A DNA stretch of 64,000 nucleotides, taken from Mycobacterium dioxanotrophicus (GTDB lineage Bacteria; Actinomycetota; Actinomycetes; Mycobacteriales; Mycobacteriaceae). Shown one piece after another: positions 40,394 to 47,968 of this stretch (the stretch's first letter is position 1; every line of letters begins with the position of its first letter). The position numbers and the translations under genes were made by a program. The stretch lies in contig NZ_CP020809.1 of assembly GCF_002157835.1 (NCBI RefSeq), positions 5,084,001 to 5,148,000 on the forward strand, given 5' to 3'. The notes below the pieces were generated by a model. That model worked only from the letters and a program-made list of their open reading frames with translations, was not told where the DNA came from and made no database searches.

Positions 40394-41292
40394 CCATGCC
40401 CACCCATGTCGATATCCGCGAAGTCTGTCTGCGCGACGGTTTGCAGCTCGAGGATCCGATTCCGTTGTCGGCCAAGGTCGCACTGCTGGAAGCCATCGTC
40501 GCCACCGGTGTCAGGGAGATCGAGGCGACGGCGTTCGTGTCGCCGTCCAAGGTGCCGGCCCTGGCCGACGCCCCCGAGTTCGCCGAAGCGTTGGCGGCGT
40601 TTCCGGACGTGGAGTTCTCCGCTCTGGTCGCCAGCCCCAACGGTGCCAAACGCGCCATCGCATCCGGGTTGCGTTCCATCGAGTACGTGGTGTCGGCCTC
40701 CGATGCCCACAGCCAGGCCAACGTCGGCCGCAGCACCGCAGAGGCCACCGCAGCCATCGCCGACGTCACCCGGGTCGCGCACGACAGCGACGCCGCGGTC
40801 GAGGTCATCATCGCCACGGCGTGGGACTGCCCGTTCGACGGGCCGACCGCACCGCAGCGGGTGCTCGACATCGTCACTGCAGCAATCGAACTCGGCGTCG
40901 ATCGGATCGCTGTCGCCGACACCATCGGGACCACCACCCCGCGCCGGGTCACCTCGCTCATCGAGCAGCTCCGCCCGATCGTCGGTGCCCTGCCGCTGGG
41001 GGCGCACTTCCACAACACCCGCGGGGCCGGGCTGGCCAGCGCCTACGCCGCGGTGCAGGCCGGCGTGACCCGCCTCGACGCGTCGGTCGGTGGCCTCGGC
41101 GGCTGCCCGTTCGCTCCCGGCGCCACCGGCAACATCGCCACCGAAGACCTGGTGTATCTGTTGCGGGACAGCGATATCGACGTCGACGTCGACCTGACCG
41201 CCGCGATCGAGGCCGCCAAGGTGGCCCAGCAGCTGGTCGGGCACGACCTCCCCAGTGCGCTGTTGCGCGCGGGTGACCGGATCCTGAACTGA
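40390..41292 (+). CDS. HMG-CoA lyase family protein
   Basis: 300 residues. HMGL-like TIM barrel with the opening IREVCLRDGLQLE, the metal-binding AHFHNTRGAGLASAYAAV (His-x-His), and the signature SVGGLGGCPFAPGATGN with its active-site Cys. These residues match hydroxymethylglutaryl-CoA lyase rather than isopropylmalate synthase. Retro-aldol cleavage of a 3-hydroxy-3-substituted acyl-CoA to acetyl-CoA plus a keto acid is expected. GTG 40390 overlaps the CoA transferase stop; ATG 40396 is an alternative. Leucine breakdown is less likely as no mcc or liu genes are present. Confidence 0.9.
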   Translation: MTMPTHVDIREVCLRDGLQLEDPIPLSAKVALLEAIVATGVREIEATAFVSPSKVPALADAPEFAEALAAFPDVEFSALVASPNGAKRAIASGLRSIEYVVSASDAHSQANVGRSTAEATAAIADVTRVAHDSDAAVEVIIATAWDCPFDGPTAPQRVLDIVTAAIELGVDRIAVADTIGTTTPRRVTSLIEQLRPIVGALPLGAHFHNTRGAGLASAYAAVQAGVTRLDASVGGLGGCPFAPGATGNIATEDLVYLLRDSDIDVDVDLTAAIEAAKVAQQLVGHDLPSALLRAGDRILN

Positions 41293-41300
41293 CAGCACAC

Positions 41301-41915
41301 ATGACGCCGGCCGAATCTCTCACCGCCAAGGGCCGCCAGACTCGGGGAGCCATCGAGCTGGCCGCCCGGAAATTGTTCGCCGAGCGCGGTTTTCACGGCA
41401 CCACGCTGGCCGACATCACCTCGGCGGCGGGCAAATCCTCGGCGGTGTTCTACCGGTACTTCGACGACAAGGAAGACCTGCTGGCGTCGCTGGCCGAATC
41501 GTTCCTGCGCGACATCGTCACCCCGTCGGGCATGAGTGTGCCGTTGCCGGACTCGCCTCAGGACACCGACTACTTCACCACCGTGGTCACCGGGTATTGG
41601 AATCTGTTCAAGCAGAACATCGGCATCATGATCGCGATCGCGCAACTCGCCGCCACGCAGCCAAGATTCGCCGAGGTACAGCATCAGTTCCGGCGTTTCG
41701 GCATGGACATGGTCGCCGAATCGGTGCGGCACGCCGCCTCGCAAGGCCACGCGCAGGGCCTCAATCCCGAGCACATTGCCGCCGCGATAATCCTGCTGTT
41801 CGAGAACTTCACCGCCGTGGTCGTCGGTAACCCGGGATCCGAACTGCAGATCAGCGACGAGGACGCCATCACGACGTTGTCGACGATCTGGAAGAAAACC
41901 CTGTACGGCTTCTGA
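41301..41915 (+). CDS. TetR family regulator inside the catabolic operon
   Basis: 204 residues. The helix-turn-helix is AIELAARKLFAERGFHGTTLADITSAAGKSSAVFYRYFDDKEDLLASLAESF. The C-terminal domain (EHIAAAIILLFENFTAVVVG) resembles TetR proteins that sense acyl-CoAs or phenolic compounds. It sits between the lyase and the dehydrogenase genes, 8 bp after the former, and is probably co-transcribed with the pathway. The palindrome at 36843-36860 is a candidate target. A pathway-specific repressor is the best inference. Confidence 0.88.
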   Translation: MTPAESLTAKGRQTRGAIELAARKLFAERGFHGTTLADITSAAGKSSAVFYRYFDDKEDLLASLAESFLRDIVTPSGMSVPLPDSPQDTDYFTTVVTGYWNLFKQNIGIMIAIAQLAATQPRFAEVQHQFRRFGMDMVAESVRHAASQGHAQGLNPEHIAAAIILLFENFTAVVVGNPGSELQISDEDAITTLSTIWKKTLYGF

Positions 41916-41935
41916 GAGCAGAAAGAAGGACCAGA

Positions 41936-43174
41936 GTGGATTTCGCTCTACCAGAACACCTTCCAGGACTGCTGGCCGAGATGGACGCCTTCATCGAGGC
42001 CGAGATCAAACCGCTCGAACAGCAGCACATGCAGTACTTCGACCGGCGCCGCGAATTCGCCCGCACCGATCTGGAGAACGGCGGGGTGCCCGCCCGCGAG
42101 TGGGAGGACCTGCTTGACGAGATGCGCCGCCGCGCGGATGCGGCCGGCTGGCTGCGCTACGGCTTGCCCGGCGAGTTCGGTGGCCGCGACGGCACCAACC
42201 TGGACATGGCCGTCATCCGGGAACACCTGGCGCACAAGGGACTCGGCCTGCACAATGATCTGCAGGACGAGTCGTCGATCGTCGGCAATTTTCCGCAGGT
42301 CATCATGATGAGCCGGTTCGGCACCGAAACCCAGAAGAAAGAATGGGTCGAGGCGATGATCACCGGCAAGCGGTCGATGGCCTTCGGGCTCACCGAACCC
42401 GATCACGGCAGTGACGCCACCTGGCTGGAGACCACTGCGGTCAAAGACGGTGACGGCTGGGTGATCAACGGCGCCAAACGCTGGAACACCGGGGTGCACC
42501 GCGCCACCCACGACCTGATCTTCGCCAGGACGTCGGGCGAACCCGGTCAAGCGGTCGGTATCACCGCGTTTCTGGTGCCCACCGACACACCGGGTTTCAC
42601 CGTGCCGTACTACTGGTGGACCTTCAACATGCCCAGCGATCACGGCGAGGTGGTGCTCAAAGACGTCCGGGTGCCCGACGACGCGGTCCTCGGCGAGGTC
42701 GACCACGGCCTCGAAGTCGGCCAGACCTTCTTGCACGAGAACAGGATTCGCCAGGCAGCCAGCAGCCTCGGCGCCGCCCAGTACTGCATCGACCGCGCCG
42801 CGGCCTACGCCGGCGAGCGCATCGTCTTCGGCAAACCCCTGGCGGTGAACCAGGCCGTGCAGTGGCCGCTGGCCGAACTGCAGACCGAGGCGCAGATGGT
42901 GCGACTGCTGGTCTACTACGCCGCCTGGCATCTGGACCGGGATCACCACATGGAGGTGTCCGACAAAGTGTCGATGGCCAATTACCGTGCGAACCGGCTG
43001 GTGTGCGACGCGGCCGACCGGGCCATGCAGATCCACGGCGGGCTCGGCTACAGCCGACACGAACCGTTCGAACACATCTACCGGCATCACCGCCGCTATC
43101 GGATCACCGAGGGAGCCGAGGAGATCCAGATCCGCCGCGTCGCGCAGCGCATGCTGAAGTTCGGACGAAAGTGA
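41936..43174 (+). CDS. Acyl-CoA dehydrogenase (LvaC/ACAD10-11-like context)
   Basis: 412 residues. FadE features: GLTEPDHGSDATWLETTAV (flavin contact), INGAKRWNTGVHRATHDLIFART, and C-terminal MQIHGGLGYSRHEPFEHIYRHHRRYRITEGAEEIQIRRVAQRML. The likely catalytic base is E392. Start GTG 41936 with GAAGGA upstream. Its stop overlaps the APH-fold kinase gene, which overlaps the small protein. This dehydrogenase-kinase-small protein set is that of the Pseudomonas levulinate genes lvaC, lvaA and lvaB and of mammalian ACAD10/11 fusions. In those systems the dehydrogenase eliminates phosphate from a 4-phosphoacyl-CoA. Confidence 0.88.
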   Translation: MDFALPEHLPGLLAEMDAFIEAEIKPLEQQHMQYFDRRREFARTDLENGGVPAREWEDLLDEMRRRADAAGWLRYGLPGEFGGRDGTNLDMAVIREHLAHKGLGLHNDLQDESSIVGNFPQVIMMSRFGTETQKKEWVEAMITGKRSMAFGLTEPDHGSDATWLETTAVKDGDGWVINGAKRWNTGVHRATHDLIFARTSGEPGQAVGITAFLVPTDTPGFTVPYYWWTFNMPSDHGEVVLKDVRVPDDAVLGEVDHGLEVGQTFLHENRIRQAASSLGAAQYCIDRAAAYAGERIVFGKPLAVNQAVQWPLAELQTEAQMVRLLVYYAAWHLDRDHHMEVSDKVSMANYRANRLVCDAADRAMQIHGGLGYSRHEPFEHIYRHHRRYRITEGAEEIQIRRVAQRMLKFGRK

Positions 43175-44127
43175 TCGACACCGCGGCCCTTGCCGCAGTG
43201 TTGGCACCCGAACTGGGCGCCGTGACCATCGACGGCCTGCGAGAGCTGACGGGCGGCGCCAGTCGGAGCACCTGGGCGTTCGCCGCAGACAGCCGGCCGC
43301 TGATCCTGCGCATCGGACCGCCCGACGACGTGCATGCCGGTATGGAGTTGGAGGCCGCCGCGCTGCGTCGGGCGGCCGCGGCAGGCGCTCCCGTCCCACA
43401 TGTCCTGACGGCTTCCAATTCCGTTGAGCCGCTCGGAAATCCGTACCTCATCTGCGATTTCATCGACGGCGAGACCATCGCCCGCAAAATCGCCCGCGCT
43501 CTGGACGACACGTCCCGCCCGGCACTGCTGGGCCAGTGCGCACACGCGCTCGCACAGATCCACCGCGCCGACGCGCATGGGATCGGCTTGGTGGAATCCG
43601 ACCCGCTCACCGACTGGCGCCGCGAACTCGACCAAATGGGCGACACGACAGCCACATTCGAATGGGCGTTCCGTTGGCTGGAGCGCAATCGGCCGGCGCG
43701 GACACGTCCTGTCCTGGTGCACGGAGATTTCCGCATGGGCAACCTGATCGTGGACTTCAGCTCCGAAACGGCCAGGCTGGCTGCGGTATTGGACTGGGAG
43801 CTCACCCATGTCGGGGAGGCCGCCGACGACTTGGCCTGGTTCTGCATTCGGGCCTGGCGGTTCGGCGCACCGAAGGAACTCGCCGCGGGTGGGCTGGGCA
43901 GCATCGACGACTTCGTGTCGGCCTATCAGGCCGGCGGCGGTGTCCCCGTCGACCGGGACACCCTGCACTGGTGGCTGGTGCTGGCAACCCTGCGTTGGGG
44001 CGTCATCTGCCGCTACCAGTACGAGCGGCACCGGTGCGGCCAGACGCGGTCGGTGGAGTTGGCGGCGATCGGGCGCCGCGTCTGTGAAACCGAGTACGAC
44101 CTGCTGACCCTGTTGGAGCGGACATGA
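43171..44127 (+). CDS. APH-fold phosphotransferase (putative hydroxyacyl-CoA kinase, LvaA/ACAD10-11 kinase-like)
   Basis: 318 residues. The protein-kinase-like fold is intact: N-lobe LTGGASRSTWAF glycine-type loop, PLILRIG with the cofactor-side residue, catalytic H184-G-D-F-R-M-G-N191 (Asp186 and Asn191) and D208-W-E metal motif. It is thus likely active. The homologous group is annotated as phosphotransferase/aminoglycoside phosphotransferase, but aminoglycoside resistance is unlikely because it is locked by overlaps between an acyl-CoA dehydrogenase and a DUF6285-like protein. Phosphorylation of a hydroxyacyl-CoA is the better inference. GTG 43171 overlaps the dehydrogenase stop. Confidence 0.85.
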   Translation: MIDTAALAAVLAPELGAVTIDGLRELTGGASRSTWAFAADSRPLILRIGPPDDVHAGMELEAAALRRAAAAGAPVPHVLTASNSVEPLGNPYLICDFIDGETIARKIARALDDTSRPALLGQCAHALAQIHRADAHGIGLVESDPLTDWRRELDQMGDTTATFEWAFRWLERNRPARTRPVLVHGDFRMGNLIVDFSSETARLAAVLDWELTHVGEAADDLAWFCIRAWRFGAPKELAAGGLGSIDDFVSAYQAGGGVPVDRDTLHWWLVLATLRWGVICRYQYERHRCGQTRSVELAAIGRRVCETEYDLLTLLERT

Positions 44128-44468
44128 CCGGCCTGCACTACAAACCGACCGCGGCCGAACTGGTGGCTGCCGTCGCGGAGTTCCTGGAGACCGAGGTGCG
44201 CGACGGCACCGGCCCTGATGATCGGGCGGCAGCTCTGCGGTTCCACGCCCGCGTCGCCGCCAACGTCCTGCGCACGGTGGAACGGGAATTGCTCGACGAC
44301 ACCGCCGATGAGCCATTGCGGGTCATGCGGACGCTGGGCTACGACGACGAAGCGGAGCTGGCTGCCGCGATCCGCGCAGGCGACTGTGGCGACGAGGTCG
44401 TGCCCGCCCTGCATGCTCTGGTCCGGCACCGGCTACGCGTAGCGCACCCGGGATACGAACAGCAGTGA
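44124..44468 (+). CDS. Small DUF6285-like protein (putative kinase partner, LvaB-like)
   Basis: 114 residues, mostly helical: PTAAELVAAVAEFLETEVRDGT, then DDRAAALRFHARVAANVLRTVERELL and DEVVPALHALVRHRLRVAHPGYE. The combination of an N-terminal PTA-ELL-AVxEFLE pattern and FHARVAANVLxxVERE fits DUF6285. Members sit beside APH-fold kinases and acyl-CoA dehydrogenases. LvaB, required together with LvaA for 4-hydroxyvaleryl-CoA phosphorylation, occupies the same place. ATG overlaps the kinase stop (ATGA). It is the last gene of the operon. Likely a subunit stabilising or activating the kinase; this is inferred. Confidence 0.75.
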   Translation: MTGLHYKPTAAELVAAVAEFLETEVRDGTGPDDRAAALRFHARVAANVLRTVERELLDDTADEPLRVMRTLGYDDEAELAAAIRAGDCGDEVVPALHALVRHRLRVAHPGYEQQ

Positions 44469-44473
44469 GGCGT

Positions 44474-45103
44474 TCAGAGCCGGCGCACCCGCGCCAACCA
44501 AGCCGGTTCGTCGACCATTGTGCCCACCGCAACCCCGAACGCCGCCGCTTGCGCCTCCCCCACCACACCCCGGTACGTCGTGGTGTGTAGCGCCTCGAGG
44601 TCCCAGCCGGTGCCGAACGCGGTACGGATGGTGTCCTCGCCGACCTGAGGACCGAACCCTCGGCCGGCATCGGAGAGGGCCAGCACGTACACGACCCCGC
44701 CGGGCCGGCACACGGCGGCGAGGCTGCGCACGTATGCCGCGCGGTCGGCGTCGTCGAAGATGTGGAACAGTGCGCTGTCGATGACGGTCTGGTACGTCGA
44801 CGTGCCGTCGAGCCGCAGCGCGTCGCCCACCGCGAACCGCGCGTCGACGCCCCGGGCCGCGGCGTTGGCACGGGCCTGTTCGACGGCCTGGGGCGCGAAG
44901 TCCATGCCGAGGACGTCGTAACCCAGCCTGGTCAAAAGGATGGTGTGCTCGCCGGCACCGCAGCCGATGTCGAGCACCGGACTGGCAATGCCGCCGGTGC
45001 GTTCGAGTTCGACGATCGCCGGTTGCGGCTCGCCGATCACCCAGGGGGCGGTGTTCGATGCGTACGCTTGATCGAACCGGGACATGGTCGGTGTTTCGTC
45101 CAT
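44474..45103 (-). CDS. Class I SAM-dependent methyltransferase
   Basis: 209 residues. Motif I is VLDIGCGAGEHTILL (about 43-57), followed by VLGMDFAPQAVEQARANAAARG with the acidic D for the adenosine ribose. Motif IV is VIDSALFHIF, then GGVVYVLALSD. It belongs to the UbiE/TehB-like group acting on small molecules, with no substrate clue. ATG 45103 is used; ATG 45085 (MSRFDQAYA) is an alternative that starts at the more conserved part. It converges with the DUF6285-like gene across a 5-bp gap. Confidence 0.88.
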   Translation of the reverse strand: MDETPTMSRFDQAYASNTAPWVIGEPQPAIVELERTGGIASPVLDIGCGAGEHTILLTRLGYDVLGMDFAPQAVEQARANAAARGVDARFAVGDALRLDGTSTYQTVIDSALFHIFDDADRAAYVRSLAAVCRPGGVVYVLALSDAGRGFGPQVGEDTIRTAFGTGWDLEALHTTTYRGVVGEAQAAAFGVAVGTMVDEPAWLARVRRL

Positions 45104-45224
45104 GCCATCCAGTGTTCAATCTCAATGGCACTTGAGGTCAATGGCGGTCCAGGAGATTGATCCGACCACCGGCCCACATCGTGATCAAGACACGACCCGA
45201 CAGCACGATCTGCACGGAGGCGCC

Positions 45225-45743
45225 ATGACCGCCCTTTCGGACATCCTCGTCACCACCGCGGGCAGTTGGACGCTGGCCCCGAACCGGTCCTCGGTGACGT
45301 TCCGGAACAAGACCGCCTGGGGGCTGGCGACGGTGACAGGCGAGTTCTCCGAGTTCAGCGGCGACGGCGTCGTCGGGGAAACGGTCACCGGGCGGCTGGT
45401 GATCCGGGCGACGTCGCTGCACACCGGGATCACCAAGCGGGACAACCACCTGCGCTCGGCCGATTTCTTCGACGTCGACACCCACCCCGACATCGTGGTC
45501 GAGGTGACCGGATTCGAGCCCGCGGACACCCGTAGCGCTCGACTGCGTGCGACCTTGACGGTCCGAGGCACCTCACAGCCCATCGAATTGCCCGTCACCG
45601 TGCTGGTTCTCGACGACGGTGGGGTACGCGTGTCGGGTGGCTGCACGGTGAGTCGGCGCGAATTCGGCGTGTCGGGCAACATGCTCGGCATGGTCGGACC
45701 GAAGACCGACATCTCGGCGGACCTGGTGTTCACCCGGGCCTGA
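45225..45743 (+). CDS. YceI family lipid-binding protein (cytoplasmic form)
   Basis: 172 residues from ATG 45225, with CGGAGG 4-5 nt upstream. The lipocalin-like YceI pattern is clear: GSWTLAPNRSSVTFRNKTAWGLATVTGEFSEFSGDG, then IRATSLHTGITKRDNHLRSADFFDVDTHPDIVVEVTG and a C-terminal VSRREFGVSGNMLGMVGPKTDISADLVF. There is no signal peptide, so it acts in the cytoplasm. Family members bind isoprenoid or fatty acyl chains in the barrel. The role here is unknown. Confidence 0.9.
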   Translation: MTALSDILVTTAGSWTLAPNRSSVTFRNKTAWGLATVTGEFSEFSGDGVVGETVTGRLVIRATSLHTGITKRDNHLRSADFFDVDTHPDIVVEVTGFEPADTRSARLRATLTVRGTSQPIELPVTVLVLDDGGVRVSGGCTVSRREFGVSGNMLGMVGPKTDISADLVFTRA

Positions 45744-45807
45744 ACGCGCACAGTAGAATTCGCCGAGTTGATCGGTACGCGCGGACTCAGCCAGTAGCAT
45801 CGCCACC

Positions 45808-46206
45808 ATGGTCGGCCCCGCGCCGCTGCGCATCCTGGTGTACAGCGACAACCCGCGCACCCGCGAACAGGTACGACTCGCGCTCGGCAAACGCGTTCAC
45901 CCCGAACTGCCCGAACTGGACTACGTCGACGTCGCGACCGCACCGATGGTGATCGCGCAGATGGACGTGGGCGGATTCGACCTGGCCATCCTGGACGGCG
46001 AAGCCACCCCGGCAGGCGGCATGGGCATCGCCAAACAGCTCAAGGACGAGATCGACGACTGCCCGCCGATTCTGGTACTCACCGGGCGGCCTGACGACGC
46101 CTGGTTGGCCAGCTGGTCACGCGCCGAGGCAGCCGTTCCGCACCCGATCGACCCGATCCGGCTGGGTGATGCGGTGGTGTCCTTGCTGCGCACCCCGGCC
46201 AGGTAA
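45808..46206 (+). CDS. Receiver-domain protein, stand-alone and atypical (Rv3143-like)
   Basis: 132 residues, a single receiver-like domain and no output domain. D63 in FDLAILDGE is at the phosphoacceptor site and T92 (LVLTG) is kept. The N-terminal acidic pair is reduced to D14, and the invariant lysine is replaced by H112 (AAVPHPID). Phosphorylation signalling would be weakened. In M. tuberculosis the syntenic gene (Rv3143) lies upstream of nuoA. The -10-like TAGCAT (45795-45800) precedes the ATG with 7-8 nt spacing, so it may be leaderless. It is 174 bp upstream of nuoA. Confidence 0.85.
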   Translation: MVGPAPLRILVYSDNPRTREQVRLALGKRVHPELPELDYVDVATAPMVIAQMDVGGFDLAILDGEATPAGGMGIAKQLKDEIDDCPPILVLTGRPDDAWLASWSRAEAAVPHPIDPIRLGDAVVSLLRTPAR

Positions 46207-46278
46207 TCAGAACGCGAATCAACCTGTAGCCGTTAGAAATTCACAGCAGCGCGGGGTGCGCCGTGGTACGTCGGCGCG

Positions 46279-46295
46279 TTAGTAACCGATACTAA
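46279..46295 (+). promoter_or_regulatory. Operator-like TTAGTA-N5-TACTAA upstream of nuoA
   Basis: A perfect 6-bp inverted repeat with a 5-bp centre, in an AT-rich patch 33 bp upstream of the candidate nuo -10. It may bind a regulator of the operon; none can be named. Confidence 0.45.
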
Positions 46296-46327
46296 TCAAA
46301 ATGCGTGGCGTGGGCCCCAAAGCTCGC

Positions 46328-46333
46328 TAGGCT
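46328..46333 (+). promoter_or_regulatory. Candidate -10 of the nuo operon
   Basis: TAGGCT fits TANNNT and would start transcription near 46340, giving a ~40-nt leader before nuoA. No good -35 was found at the expected distance. Confidence 0.4.
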
Positions 46334-46380
46334 GTGGGTCAGCTCACATCGACAGCCCACCGAGGGAGCGTTCACCCGGC

Positions 46381-46749
46381 ATGAGTCTCTACACACCAAT
46401 TCTGGTTCTCGGCGCGATCGCGGCTGCCTTCGCGGTCGGCTCGGTGGGGATCGCACTCGTCATCGGGCCGCGGCGCTACAACCGGTCGAAACTCGAAGCC
46501 TACGAATGCGGTATCGAACCGATGCCGCCCGGCTCGGCAGGCAACACCGGCCAGCGGATGCCGATCCGGTACTACCTGACCGCCATGTTGTTCATCGTGT
46601 TCGACATCGAGATCGTGTTCCTCTACCCGTGGGCGGTCGCCTTCGACAGTCTGGGCCTGTTTGCGCTGGTGGAGATGCTGTTGTTCATGCTCACGGTGTT
46701 CGTGGCGTACGCCTACGTATGGCGGCGAGGGGGCCTGAATTGGGACTAG
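46381..46749 (+). CDS. nuoA: NADH-quinone oxidoreductase subunit A
   Basis: 122 residues and three transmembrane helices. The family sequence [50 protein letters not shown] is intact, including the Cys and the acidic residues of the second helix. It helps form the quinone-site interface of complex I. It is the first gene of the 14-gene operon; the TAG stop overlaps the nuoB start (TTGGGACTAG). Confidence 0.98.
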   Translation: MSLYTPILVLGAIAAAFAVGSVGIALVIGPRRYNRSKLEAYECGIEPMPPGSAGNTGQRMPIRYYLTAMLFIVFDIEIVFLYPWAVAFDSLGLFALVEMLLFMLTVFVAYAYVWRRGGLNWD

Positions 46750-47294
46750 AAGAACGTCTGCCCGGCGGCATTCTGCTGTCGACAGTCGAAGTGGTGGCCG
46801 GGTACGTCCGCAAGGGATCGCTGTGGCCTGCGACGTTCGGCCTGGCGTGTTGCGCCATCGAGATGATGTCCACCGCCGGCCCGCGGTTCGACATCGCCCG
46901 GTTCGGCATGGAGCGGTTCTCGGCGACGCCCAGACAGGCCGATCTGATGATCGTCGCGGGCCGGGTCAGCCAGAAGATGGCCCCGGTGCTGCGCCAGATC
47001 TACGACCAGATGGCCGAACCGAAATGGGTGCTGGCGATGGGCGTCTGCGCCTCCTCGGGCGGCATGTTCAACAACTACGCGGTGGTCCAGGGGGTCGACC
47101 ACGTGGTGCCGGTCGACATCTACCTGCCGGGCTGCCCGCCCCGGCCGGAAATGCTGCTGCATGCAATCCTGAAGCTGCACGACAAGATTCAGCAGATGCC
47201 GCTCGGAGTCAACCGGGCCGAAGCCATCCGCGAGGCCGAGCAGGCCGCCCTGGCGGTCCAGCCGACCATCGAGCTCAAGGGGCTGCTGCGGTGA
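46740..47294 (+). CDS. nuoB: NADH-quinone oxidoreductase subunit B (cluster N2)
   Basis: 184 residues. N2 [4Fe-4S] ligands are visible at C37-C38 ([10 protein letters not shown]), C103 (GVCASSGG) and C132 (PGCPPRPE). N2 hands electrons to the quinone. Start is the rare TTG at 46740, chosen because the protein then begins [16 protein letters not shown] as in mycobacterial NuoB; it overlaps the end of nuoA by 10 bp. The stop overlaps the nuoC start. Confidence 0.97.
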   Translation: MGLEERLPGGILLSTVEVVAGYVRKGSLWPATFGLACCAIEMMSTAGPRFDIARFGMERFSATPRQADLMIVAGRVSQKMAPVLRQIYDQMAEPKWVLAMGVCASSGGMFNNYAVVQGVDHVVPVDIYLPGCPPRPEMLLHAILKLHDKIQQMPLGVNRAEAIREAEQAALAVQPTIELKGLLR

Positions 47295-47968
47295 GCGACT
47301 CCAAGGGCGAGGGACCCGAGGTGATCGGGGTGCGCCGCGGCATGTTCGGAGCACGCGGTACCGGGGACACCTCGGGCTACGGCCGCCTGGTCCGGTCGGT
47401 CGCCCTGCCCGGCAGCTCACCACGGCCCTACGGCGGCTACTTCGACGAGGTCGTCGAGCGGCTGGCCGAGGTGCTGGGCGAAGAACGCTACGCGGTGTCC
47501 ATCGAGCGCGTCGTGGTGTACCGCGACGAGCTGACACTGGAGGTCAGCCGGGTGCAGCTGCCCGCGGTCGCGGCCGTGTTGCGCGACGATCCCGCGTTGC
47601 GGTTCGAGATGTGCCTCGGCGTGAGCGGTGTGCACTATCCCGACGACACCGACCGTGAACTGCACGCGGTGTATCCGTTGTTGTCCATCACGCACAACCG
47701 CCGGATCCGGTTGGAGGTCGCCGCGCCGGATGCCGATCCGCACATCCCGTCGTTGTACGGGATCTATCCCACCACCGACTGGCATGAGCGCGAGACCTAC
47801 GACTTCTTCGGCATCGTGTTCGACGGTCATCCAGCGCTGACCCGCATCGAGATGCCCGACGACTGGGTGGGCCATCCGCAGCGCAAGGACTATCCCCTCG
47901 GCGGTGTCCCGGTGGAGTACCACGGCGCGCAGATCCCGCCGCCCGATCAGCGGAGGTCGTACAACTGA
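47291..47968 (+). CDS. nuoC: NADH-quinone oxidoreductase subunit C
   Basis: 225 residues, not fused to NuoD. The conserved core is [52 protein letters not shown], with the 30-kDa subunit signature (ERE-YD-FGI). Residues 1-50 are an actinobacterial extension ([21 protein letters not shown]). It is a peripheral-arm subunit. GTG 47291 overlaps the nuoB stop; its TGA overlaps the nuoD ATG (TGATG). Confidence 0.98.
   Translation: MSDSKGEGPEVIGVRRGMFGARGTGDTSGYGRLVRSVALPGSSPRPYGGYFDEVVERLAEVLGEERYAVSIERVVVYRDELTLEVSRVQLPAVAAVLRDDPALRFEMCLGVSGVHYPDDTDRELHAVYPLLSITHNRRIRLEVAAPDADPHIPSLYGIYPTTDWHERETYDFFGIVFDGHPALTRIEMPDDWVGHPQRKDYPLGGVPVEYHGAQIPPPDQRRSYN

Noticed and set aside
40390..41292. Leucine catabolism HMG-CoA lyase
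   Set aside because: The HMGL motifs are present, but no methylcrotonyl-CoA carboxylase or isovaleryl-CoA dehydrogenase operon is around; the context is a different catabolic set.
43171..44127. Aminoglycoside phosphotransferase resistance gene
   Set aside because: The APH fold is real but the gene is coupled to an acyl-CoA dehydrogenase and a DUF6285-like gene, so a metabolic kinase is more likely than resistance.
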